NCBI RefSeq assembly: GCF_029433395.1
Contig: NZ_JAQTHW010000002.1
Location: forward strand, 1,550,001 to 1,614,000
DNA from: Bifidobacterium sp. ESL0763
GTDB lineage: Bacteria; Actinomycetota; Actinomycetes; Actinomycetales; Bifidobacteriaceae
DNA length: 64,000 nt
Direction of reading: 5' to 3'
A program made the position numbers and the translations under genes. Shown piece after piece: positions 19,401 to 26,158 of this stretch. The notes under the pieces are model-generated. The model saw only the letters and a program-made list of their open reading frames with translations, had not been told where the DNA came from and did not search any database. Position 1 is the first letter of the stretch, and each line of letters starts with the position of its first letter.

Positions 19401-19508
19401 GCCTTTCGCGGTCGACCTGGCCGCATCCTTCGCGGCGGCTTTCGGAGTCGGTTTCGCGGCCGAACCTGATTGGGGACGCGAAGCCCCCTGCTGCTGTGGT
19501 TGCGCCAT
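16464..19508 (-). CDS. kup: Kup-type potassium uptake transporter with long Ala/Lys-rich tails
   Basis: 1014 residues against about 630 for a typical Kup. Seen: membrane core opening with VALGVVYGDIGTSPLYTSQ, the Kup signature, then about 12 helices and a cytoplasmic domain (TDIFFSIFADHPKRARAWW). The extra length is an Ala/Lys/Ser-rich head of about 170 residues before the first helix and a tail of about 170 residues full of AAK/KSA patterns resembling histone H1-like tails. The start at 19508 follows GGGAGGGC; an upstream ATG frame to 19673 is unlikely. It probably moves K+ with H+. Monocistronic. Confidence 0.93.
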   Translation of the reverse strand: MAQPQQQGASRPQSGSAAKPTPKAAAKDAARSTAKGASEPAAASTAKAPAESASGSASKTTSKAAAKPKSSRTSAAKIGGHEVRREVLKEAHKARKAARDGKARVRQDAIDAEKAEKRALLRADTFTNAPKVSRRTLTAEERKEIAKHREEERQEAQRLAKASHGPIGRWWRKMQSSRDKVTLGMAIVALGVVYGDIGTSPLYTSQTFLAGQGGLGNIDRPAVLGLLSLVFWSITLITTVKYVFVAMRIDNKGEGGIFALFSLIRKYGRWLVIPAMLGGAAFLADSVLTPAVSISSAVEGLKSIPVFQPVFHDNQNLSLMITVVIIVVLFSVQSRGTERIGKVFGSVVMVWFAFLAITGIANLGGDWSIFEAINPVYGIRFLFSPHNVAGLAIMGTVFLSTTGAEALYSDMGHVGRGNIYFTWPFIFVALVFNYFGQGAWMLRNQGNTALANVNPFFEMMSPNVRYIGVILSVAAGVIASQALITGAFTMVSEATGLNWMPHLQVRYPARTRGQLYIPVINLVLCVATLCVLGLFKDSEHISAAYGLALTITMITTTILLSVYIWYHHHRVFAGIFFVVFIAIQTLFFVASMAKFLHGGWFTMLLTALILLVMITWNDGTKIERSQRRHMRPRDFKPALAKLHDDFRIPYFADNIVYLTSDAEMRRLDTDIFFSIFADHPKRARAWWAVSVVTTDEPFTREYSVENFDTDYIFRVRIRLGFKVSQSIPAYIHQVMHDLSESGELPLQTSVYPKVDADPDIGTVRYVLVHKALMPESKITAREALSLKAKYAIRHLAGSPVKWFGLAPYNPVTEVQPLFVSTRRPPRLQRKAMRKPRRTKDEAGAKAVVKVGAETKADAKTAAKSVAKTSAKATGKAKSAAKSAKVKTSAKSAAAKVSVKDVPLPMKAVPLPTEAETTIVMPKVKDAAKTDARKADAHKSAAASKPKRKASAEQVGHDAPATAKKDTAKKDAGKADAKSAAKPSAKKAAVRKTGRSAAKSDGGSASKKDGEPAAK

Positions 19509-19738
19509 GACATGCCCTCCCGAGGCGGTGCTTCTCTCCGCATTCACCATAGTTCGCGCCTGTTGCGGACGCTTCATAAACTTAAACCAACGGGCCAGTT
19601 TAGCCATCCGGCCTGAATTTGCCAAAAACGACGTGGACATCCAAGATGCGAAAACGTGGCGCGCTGCCCGCACAATGCGATTGCGGCGTTATTCACCGTA
19701 TTTGGCAAAAATAATTTTCGCGCCGGAACGCAAGCCCT

Positions 19739-20695
19739 TTATATGCCATAGACGGCCTTCGTAGTGCGCCGTGTCGCTTTGGCTATCTCGCCTATCGGCA
19801 AATCCATCGTGTCGGCGAGCGCCCTGAGGGTGTAGGGAATCATGTAAGGCGCGTTGGTGCGGCCGCGGTAGGGCATCGGGGTGAGATAGGGAGCATCGGT
19901 CTCCACCATGATATGGTCGAGCCCCACGATGGCCGCCGAGTTGCGGATCTCCTCGTTGCCCTTGAAGCTCGAGGTGCCCGAGAAGCTCAGGTACCAGCCG
20001 TGCTCGCGGGCGATCTCGGCCATCTCGGTGTCGCCGGCGTAGCTGTGGAAGACGGTGCGCTCGGGGCTGCCGTCCCTCAGCAACGTCTCGACGACCTCCC
20101 TGTGGGCGTCGCGGTCGTGGATCTGCATCGGCAGGTCGAGCTCCTTGGCCAGCGCGATGTGGGCGCGGAAGGCCTCGCGCTGGATCTCCATCGCCGCCGC
20201 ACCGGTGCGGAAGAGATCCATGCCCGTCTCGCCGATCGCCACCACCTGCTCGGGGTAGGTGGTCGCCAGGCGGTGCACCTCGGCCAGCGCGTCCTCGAAG
20301 CTCACGTCATGCCAGGGCTGGTATTTCAGCGGCAGGCCGTCGGGGCCGGGCACGCCGCGATGGCCGTGCAGCACCGCCTCGTTGGGGTGGATGGCCAGGG
20401 CGTTGTGGACGCAGTCGGGGTGGTCGAGCGCCACCTGCACCGCCACCTTGAGGTTGGGTAGCTCGCAGCCCACCTCGATGACGCCCTCGACACCGACCGC
20501 CTTGGCCTGCTCGAGGATCTCGTCGACGTCGTAGACCGGCACGGGCGGCTGGTCGCGCTCGAGGGCCTGCCGGTTCATCTCCTCGGCGAATGCGGGGACG
20601 GATTCGATGTGGGTGTGGTTGTCGATCACCTGCGCGTCGGCCGGCAGGGCTTCGGGCGCCGGCGCCCAGCTGCGGTCACGATGTCGTCTGCTCAT
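19739..20695 (-). CDS. tatD: TatD family metal-dependent hydrolase/DNase
   Basis: 318-residue TIM-barrel nuclease. Seen: the HxH metal pair in DNHTHIES, GETGMDLFRT, MQIHDRDAH, VFHSYAGD and VETDAPYLTPMPYRG, all in the family order. TatD proteins are Mg-dependent 3'-5' exonucleases with roles in repair or turnover. The start at 20695 follows GGGGGC; the upstream frame to 20848 overlaps the divergent pepC leader and is unlikely. In many bacteria tatD follows metG; here metG lies 5.5 kb away on the same strand, so the usual metG-tatD pairing is broken up. Confidence 0.92.
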   Translation of the reverse strand: MSRRHRDRSWAPAPEALPADAQVIDNHTHIESVPAFAEEMNRQALERDQPPVPVYDVDEILEQAKAVGVEGVIEVGCELPNLKVAVQVALDHPDCVHNALAIHPNEAVLHGHRGVPGPDGLPLKYQPWHDVSFEDALAEVHRLATTYPEQVVAIGETGMDLFRTGAAAMEIQREAFRAHIALAKELDLPMQIHDRDAHREVVETLLRDGSPERTVFHSYAGDTEMAEIAREHGWYLSFSGTSSFKGNEEIRNSAAIVGLDHIMVETDAPYLTPMPYRGRTNAPYMIPYTLRALADTMDLPIGEIAKATRRTTKAVYGI

Positions 20696-20813
20696 GCCCC
20701 CAATCCTAGTCGCCGTATGGCCTGCGGACGCCATGGCGACGACGTATCGGAACAGGATTAAGGTAGGAGTCAATATTTTCGAAAACGTACGGACCACATG
20801 GCAAGGAGCATTC

Positions 20814-22289
20814 ATGGCTGCATCGACGACCAACGGCAACGCCGCCAAGGCACTGGGAAGCGACGAGATCAGGCACTACAGCGAGGCGTTCAACGGGCAG
20901 CGGGCCAACCGGGTGGCGGCCAACGCGGCCGTCTCGGCCGGTGTGCTCAAGGCCGCGACTGACTACCACGGGGCGCGCGCCATGCCCCGCGACTTCTCGA
21001 TCGAGCTCAAGCAGGGCGCGATCACCAACCAGGAGCGCTCGGGCCGCTGCTGGATGTTCGCCGCGCTCAACACGCTGCGCTACGAGGTGATGCACCGCTG
21101 GAACCTCGAGGATTTCGAGTTCTCGGAGACCTACCTTTTCTTCTGGGACAAGGTGGAGAAGTCGAACGCCTACCTCGAGAACGTGCTCGCCACGCTCGAC
21201 GAGCCGACCGACAGCCGCCTCTTCCAGGCCATCAACGAGTACCCGGCCGACGACGGCGGCTGGTGGCAGATGTTCGTGGGCCTGGTCGACAAGTATGGCC
21301 TGATGCCGAAATCCGCCTACCCCGAATCCGCGAATTCGCGCGATTCCCTCTATTTCACGGAATACCTGACCATGAAGCTGCACGAGTTCGCCATCGACCT
21401 ACGCGACCGCCACGAGGCCGGGGCCACGCTCGAGGAACTGCGCGACATCAAGGTCAAGGACATGGAGACCATCTACCGCATCTGCGCGGTGGCGCTCGGC
21501 GAGCCGCCGGCCACCTTCGATTTCCTCGCGCGGGTCAAGGGCGACGATGACGACAAGAGCGACGAAAACGGCAAGAAAGATGCCAAGGACTCCGCCGCCC
21601 AGAAGGCCGCCGACGCCAAACGCAAGGCCGACGCGAAGGCCGGCATCGACACTTCCAAGCAGATCCGCGAATACGGCATCACCCCGATGGAGTTCTACCA
21701 CAAATACGTGCCGGTGGACGTGGACGATTTCGTCACCATCTGCAACGCGCCGATGAAGCGTACCCCGTTCAACAAGCACTACGAGATCAAATACTCCTCC
21801 AACATCGCCGAGCTGCCGGGCATGCGTTACGTCAACGTGGCGGCCGACGTCTTCCACAAGGCCGCGATCGATCAGCTCACCGCCGGCCACCCTATCTGGT
21901 TCGCCTGCGATTGCGACAAGTTCGCCCTGCGCGGCCCCGGCGTCTTCGACGAGGCGACCGTGCGCGTCGACCAGCTGTTCGGCACCACGTTCGACATAAG
22001 CAAGGCGCAGGGCCTCGAATACGGCGACTGCCCGAGCAACCACGCGATGACGCTCACCGGCGTGAACATCGCGCCCGACGGCCAGGCCGACCGCTGGAAG
22101 ATCGAGAACAGCTGGGGCAAGGCCAACGGCGAGGACGGCTACTACGTCGCCTCCGACCAGTGGTTCGGCCGCTTCGTCACCGAGCTCATCATCCGCAAGG
22201 AGTTCCTGAGCCCGGAGATCCTCGCCATCGCCGGGCAGGAGCCGGTGATGCTCGAGCCGTGGGAGCCGATCACCGCCCGCTGCGAATAG
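20814..22289 (+). CDS. pepC: C1-family aminopeptidase PepC (bleomycin hydrolase type)
   Basis: Cytoplasmic hexameric cysteine aminopeptidase releasing N-terminal amino acids. 491 residues; the ATG at 20814 follows AAGGAG and is preferred to the open frame upstream. Seen: active site Cys79 in NQERSGRCWMFAALN, His410 in NHAMTLTGV and Asn432 in IENSWG. An Asp/Lys/Ala-rich insertion (bases about 21544-21655) makes it slightly longer than the usual 440-450. It probably feeds amino acids to this peptide-using organism, together with the C69 dipeptidase at 56565. Confidence 0.95.
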   Translation: MAASTTNGNAAKALGSDEIRHYSEAFNGQRANRVAANAAVSAGVLKAATDYHGARAMPRDFSIELKQGAITNQERSGRCWMFAALNTLRYEVMHRWNLEDFEFSETYLFFWDKVEKSNAYLENVLATLDEPTDSRLFQAINEYPADDGGWWQMFVGLVDKYGLMPKSAYPESANSRDSLYFTEYLTMKLHEFAIDLRDRHEAGATLEELRDIKVKDMETIYRICAVALGEPPATFDFLARVKGDDDDKSDENGKKDAKDSAAQKAADAKRKADAKAGIDTSKQIREYGITPMEFYHKYVPVDVDDFVTICNAPMKRTPFNKHYEIKYSSNIAELPGMRYVNVAADVFHKAAIDQLTAGHPIWFACDCDKFALRGPGVFDEATVRVDQLFGTTFDISKAQGLEYGDCPSNHAMTLTGVNIAPDGQADRWKIENSWGKANGEDGYYVASDQWFGRFVTELIIRKEFLSPEILAIAGQEPVMLEPWEPITARCE

Positions 22290-22370
22290 GCGGCTGAGGG
22301 GCGAAACCCCGGCCGCTCCCCGATGCCGGAAACGCATAGACTGGTGGAAGAACGACATCAAGGAGCGGCA

Positions 22371-24464
22371 ATGACGACAACCAGCGACAGCGACGACGAG
22401 ACCCAAGGCACCAAGACCACCTTCAGCACCGACGAGTTCCTGAGCGGCCTCGACGCCATCTTCGACGCGCACCAGGCCGCCACCAAGGCCGAGCCCTACC
22501 TGTTGCAGGCCATGACCAATGCCGAGAATGCCGGCGACGACGCGGGCCTGCTCACCGTGCTCAACGAGACGATGGGCTTCTACCGCTCGCACGGCAAGCA
22601 CCAGGAGAACCAGTGGATCATCCAGCGCGCGCTGGAACTGGGCCTCAAGATGCGCATCGACGGCACCGAGGCCTGGACCACCACGCTCATCAACGCGGCC
22701 ACCGGCATGCGCGCGGCCAAGCAATACGACCAGGCCAAGGACCTCTACCGGCAGGCGCTGGAATCGGCCAGGACGACGCTGAAGCCCACCGACCGGCGCG
22801 TGGCGGCGCTGCACAACAACATCTCCATGCTCTATAGCGAGACCGGCGACCTGGAGAAGGCGCAGCACGAGCTCGAGGCGGCGCTCGGCGTGCTCGAGGC
22901 GTCCAGCGTCAACGCCGAGGCCGACATCGACGTGGCCTCCACCCACACCAACCTCGCACTGGTGCTGCTGCAGCGGGCCAGCGGGGCCTCCCAGGCGCCA
23001 TCCGGGCGCGACGAACTGCTGCGGCAGGCCATGGCGCACGCGGCGAAGGCCCTCAGGATCTACGAGACCGGCCACCTACAGCACAGCGCCCACTACGCCT
23101 CGGCCCTGGCCGGATACGCGCAGACCTGCTTCGCCGCCGGCCAGTTCGCCAAGGCCGTGGCCACCTACCGCAAGGCGCTCGACATCATCGTGGAATGCTA
23201 TGGCAAGGACACCGATTACTACCGCATCACCGCGGCGAACCTGGCCGAGGCACAGCATGCCGCGGACGCGATGAAGGAGCACGAGCAACGAGACGGACAC
23301 GATGACGGGGCCGCGCAGGGCAAGGAAACCAGAGACGAGACGGCACCTGCAACGGCAACGACTCCGGCCGCCGCGCCCTCGACGAAACAGACTCCGGAAT
23401 CGTCTCAATCGACCGAGTCATCTCCATCCTCCGTACCCAAGCCCCGGCCCGACATCAAGGGCCTCAAGCTCGCCCGCGCCTACTGGCAGACCTATGGCAA
23501 GCCGCTGATCGCCGAGAAATACCCCGACTACCAGGGCCGCATCGCCGCCGGGTTGGTGGGCCACGGCTCGGAATGCTACGGCTTCGACGACGAGTTCTCG
23601 CACGACCACGACTTCGGCCCGGGCTTCTGCCTGTGGCTCGACGACGAGGACTACGAGGCCATCGGAGACAAGCTTCAGGCCGACTACGAGGCCCTGCCGC
23701 AGGAGTTCATGGGCTTCGGCCCCCGCGAGCAGACCGCACGCGCGCAGGGCGGCTCACGGCGCGTGGGCGTCTTCCGCATCGGCGACTTCTTCGAGTCGAT
23801 CACCGGCTACCGCCAGGCCCCGCCCGCCGAGAAGCCGCACGAGTGGCTGCTGCTCGACGAGCCGACGCTGGCCGCGGCGACCAACGGCGAGGTGTTCGCC
23901 GACCCGCTCGGCCTCTTCTCCAAGACGCGCCAGGGCTTCAAGGCGATGCCCGACGACGTGCGCCTCTCGCTTCTCTCGCGCCGGCTCGGCATGGTCGCGC
24001 AGGCCGGCCAATACAACCTGCCCCGCATGCTGAAGCGCGGCGATGGCGCGGCGGCGTGGCTCTCCATCCACGAGTTCGCCAGCAACGTCATCTCGCTGGT
24101 CTTCCTATTGAACGAGCCGATGCGCGCAGGCTACATGCCCTATTACAAGTGGCAGTTCAAGGCGCTGCGCAAGCTCAGCGGCATGATGTTCGCCGTGCTG
24201 CCCGACGTCTGCGCGCGGCTCGAGAACGTGCTGCGCCTCTCGTCGGCGGCCTGCTTCGGCGGGGCCGGGTTCGGCGAGGGCGGCAAGGGCAGCAAGCCCG
24301 CACAGGAGCAGGTGCAGTCGATCGTGGAGGGCATCTGCGTGAGCATCGTCGACGAGCTCAAGCGCGAGGGCCTCACCGACAGCGACGAGGCGTTCCTGGA
24401 GTGGCAGCGGCCCTATGTGGAGGCGCATATCGGCGGCGGCGACAGTGTGCTGCGCAGCCTCTAG
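22371..24464 (+). CDS. TPR repeat plus DUF4037 (nucleotidyltransferase-like) protein
   Basis: 697 residues, starting after AAGGAGCGGCA. Seen: an N-terminal half of tetratricopeptide-type helix pairs (LYRQALESARTTLKPTDRRVAALHNNISMLYSETGDLEKAQ), a low-complexity linker (bases about 23280-23450), and a DUF4037 domain with GLVGHGSECYGFDDEFSHDHDFG. GHGS followed by spaced Asp residues resembles the metal-binding GS...DxD of minimal nucleotidyltransferases. Function unknown; TPRs suggest partner binding. It is followed after 72 bases by a DUF4125 gene, likely in one operon. Confidence 0.85.
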   Translation: MTTTSDSDDETQGTKTTFSTDEFLSGLDAIFDAHQAATKAEPYLLQAMTNAENAGDDAGLLTVLNETMGFYRSHGKHQENQWIIQRALELGLKMRIDGTEAWTTTLINAATGMRAAKQYDQAKDLYRQALESARTTLKPTDRRVAALHNNISMLYSETGDLEKAQHELEAALGVLEASSVNAEADIDVASTHTNLALVLLQRASGASQAPSGRDELLRQAMAHAAKALRIYETGHLQHSAHYASALAGYAQTCFAAGQFAKAVATYRKALDIIVECYGKDTDYYRITAANLAEAQHAADAMKEHEQRDGHDDGAAQGKETRDETAPATATTPAAAPSTKQTPESSQSTESSPSSVPKPRPDIKGLKLARAYWQTYGKPLIAEKYPDYQGRIAAGLVGHGSECYGFDDEFSHDHDFGPGFCLWLDDEDYEAIGDKLQADYEALPQEFMGFGPREQTARAQGGSRRVGVFRIGDFFESITGYRQAPPAEKPHEWLLLDEPTLAAATNGEVFADPLGLFSKTRQGFKAMPDDVRLSLLSRRLGMVAQAGQYNLPRMLKRGDGAAAWLSIHEFASNVISLVFLLNEPMRAGYMPYYKWQFKALRKLSGMMFAVLPDVCARLENVLRLSSAACFGGAGFGEGGKGSKPAQEQVQSIVEGICVSIVDELKREGLTDSDEAFLEWQRPYVEAHIGGGDSVLRSL

Positions 24465-24536
24465 CGCGGCCGGCCACACGGCGCGAGGCTTATCTGGCAA
24501 CGTGAATACGATGGGCACAAGGAAAGTGAGTCAATC

Positions 24537-25202
24537 ATGACGGATACGGCGACGAAGCACAGCGGGCAGGGCAACAAGGATGCCGGCCCCGACCTCGACC
24601 TGGTCGAGCGGGTGATCAAGAGCGAGTGGAGCCAGTTCCAGCGCACCGACAACGAGGGCGGCCGCGCGGCCTGCCAGGGCAACTGGCCCACCTTCCATCA
24701 GATGCGCTTCAGCCAGTTCATCACCTGGCCCACGCCACTGCTCGCCAGCTACGCGCGCGACCTCGAGGCCGCCGAGCGCATTGGACGCAACCTCATCACC
24801 GAGAAATACGGGCGCATGATGGCCTCCACCTACCCCGACGAGTTCCGTCGCGACATCGAGCCCTATATCCCCAAACTCACCGCCGAACGCGTGGCGGCGC
24901 AGGAGCCGGTCATCAGCCAGCAGGTGGCGTGGGCCGACGATTTCCGCACCCGCTACCCGAAGCTCGGCCGCGAGATGCGCGTGCTGCGCACCAGCGAGGA
25001 CACCGGCGAGAACACCTCGTTCGAGACCTACCTGCGCGGCGAGCTCGGCACCTACTCCGACGCCACCTTCGAGCTCTACCGCTCGTTCATCGAGACGCTG
25101 GCCAAGTCCGGCCACAACCTCACCGAGGAGACGATCCGCAACACCGTGCTGCTGGGCGGCTTCCAGTCCCTCGACGACGCCGAGGCCCAGCAGCGGCAGT
25201 AG
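24537..25202 (+). CDS. DUF4125 family protein
   Basis: 221-residue cytoplasmic protein of unknown function, start after AAGGAAAG. Seen: conserved-looking ACQGNWPTFHQMRFSQFITWP, YGRMMASTYPDEF and ENTSFETYLRGELGTYSDATFELY; mostly helical, no signal peptide, no recognisable catalytic motif. It follows the TPR-DUF4037 gene, and I recall these two families occurring as neighbours, so they probably act together. Three palindromes follow the stop. Confidence 0.8.
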   Translation: MTDTATKHSGQGNKDAGPDLDLVERVIKSEWSQFQRTDNEGGRAACQGNWPTFHQMRFSQFITWPTPLLASYARDLEAAERIGRNLITEKYGRMMASTYPDEFRRDIEPYIPKLTAERVAAQEPVISQQVAWADDFRTRYPKLGREMRVLRTSEDTGENTSFETYLRGELGTYSDATFELYRSFIETLAKSGHNLTEETIRNTVLLGGFQSLDDAEAQQRQ

Positions 25203-25312
25203 GCCCACTACTGAACACCATGAATCACCCAATCCGGTCCATCCGGCTCATCCGGCTCATTCCGTCCCGTCCGCCACACCGGGACAAGAACAACCTGCAT
25301 CCTCAGACATTG

Positions 25313-25470
25313 CTTTTGTAGCTCCAACATGGTCCCAAGCTACAAAAGCATCATCAGCCACCGCCAAATGTGCCATTTGTAGCTCCCACGAGACAATCGG
25401 CGACAAATGCCTTGTCGGAATTCGATAGGCCTGTCATTTATAGCTTGAACATGGCGATCGGCGACAAATG
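25313..25470. repeat. Three 36-bp palindromic repeats at exact 61-bp spacing
   Basis: Related 36-base units occupy 25313-25348, 25374-25409 and 25435-25470, separated by two unrelated 25-base intervals. Each starts CWTTTRTAGCT and ends ACAAAWG. Unit 1 is a perfect 12-bp-arm palindrome when extended to 25312-25349. Units 2 and 3 keep the outer 7-bp pairing (one mismatch in unit 3). Units 2 and 3 agree at 28 of 36 positions, units 1 and 3 at 24 of 36. They lie in the 956-base gene-free gap 25203-26158, whose other content is the small-RNA candidate described below; 25741-26158 shows no further feature I can support. Confidence 0.75.
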
Positions 25471-25564
25471 CGTCACCGAGCTCCGCCGACCGTCAAGGTT
25501 GACGCATAACGCCGCTGCCGGAGCGGCCTTGCGGGACAAGGATTTCACCGACTCGAAGCGGACA

Positions 25565-25705
25565 AGAGAAAAGCCCGGCGGAGAGAAGCCGCCGGGCGAG
25601 AGAGAAGAGAGAAGAAGGTTCAGTTATGAAGTTCGAAAGGAACTCCGCCAACGATCGAAATCGCTGACATGATTAATATAACCGCGTCTTCCTTGGAATT
25701 ACGCG
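25565..25705 (-). ncRNA. Candidate structured small RNA (four hairpins, own promoter and terminator)
   Basis: Read on the minus strand, a predicted transcript of about 140 bases folds into consecutive hairpins. The first is CGCGT/ACGCG (25683-25705). The second is a 6-bp stem capped by a TTCG tetraloop (25650-25665). The third has a 7-bp stem with a CTTTC loop (25628-25646). The fourth is a 9-bp GC terminator stem. A 16-codon frame (25620-25670, MSAISIVGGVPFELHN) overlaps hairpins 2 and 3 but has no well-placed ribosome site, so an RNA role is favoured. No gene follows on this strand, so it is not an obvious leader. The family is not recognised. Confidence 0.6.
25569..25597 (-). terminator. 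Intrinsic terminator of the small-RNA candidate
   Basis: GCCCGGCGG and CCGCCGGGC (25573-25581 and 25589-25597) form a 9-bp GC stem with a 7-base loop. On the minus strand it is followed by TTTTCTCTT, a good rho-independent terminator. It could also end read-through from metG. Confidence 0.85.
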
Positions 25706-25711
25706 ATGCAA

Positions 25712-25740
25712 AGCTTAGAAAGTACTGAAAATACTGTAAA
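25712..25740 (-). promoter_or_regulatory. Sigma-70-type promoter of the small-RNA candidate
   Basis: On the minus strand TTTACA (25735-25740) and TAAGCT (25712-25717) are separated by exactly 17 bases, placing the start of transcription near 25705, at the 5' edge of the first hairpin. Confidence 0.6.
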
Positions 25741-26158
25741 GATTCTGTGTACATAACGCGGTTTGTCGCATTTTCAGCCGGATTTTGTGACCTAGGTTGC
25801 ATTCCCTTCGGCCCGAACCCGCCAAACCGGCACCGAATCCATCCACAGCAGTATGCCCGACTCCATTCCCGAAACCGAACCAACCCGTACGGTTCCAACC
25901 GGCTTCATGACTAGAGTCAAAGCCATCGGCGCGTCACGACCAATTCTGCACCAGACATCAAATCAATCGGCACGGTCCAGTCCAATTTCATATCCGAAAC
26001 CGAAATCGTCGACACGCCCCATCCGACTCCATGTTCAACGCCAAAGTTACCGGCACAGTTCATCCGTTTCCAGGCACGTGACCGATCGCGTCAGCCGCTT
26101 GGGCAAACCCGGCAAAGCGAACGCCGCGCGACTCGAACGGAGCCACGCGGCGCAAACC

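Noticed and set aside
16371..19469. 1032-codon open frame on the plus strand opposite kup
   Set aside because: Gly/Arg/Leu/Asp/His-rich composition typical of the antisense of a GC-rich gene; no domain, and it lies entirely opposite an obvious Kup transporter.
19739..22289. tatD-pepC as one functional operon
   Set aside because: The two genes are divergent, not codirectional; only their upstream region is shared.
25313..25470. Short CRISPR array
   Set aside because: Only three diverged units, 25-base intervals shorter than usual spacers, no leader and no cas genes in the window; kept as a palindromic repeat.
25620..25898. 92-codon protein ending in MSAISIVGGVPFELHN
   Set aside because: The frame crosses a good promoter and structured RNA, has no ribosome site at its ATGs, and the N-terminal part is compositionally unlike a protein; the short peptide is only mentioned as a possibility.
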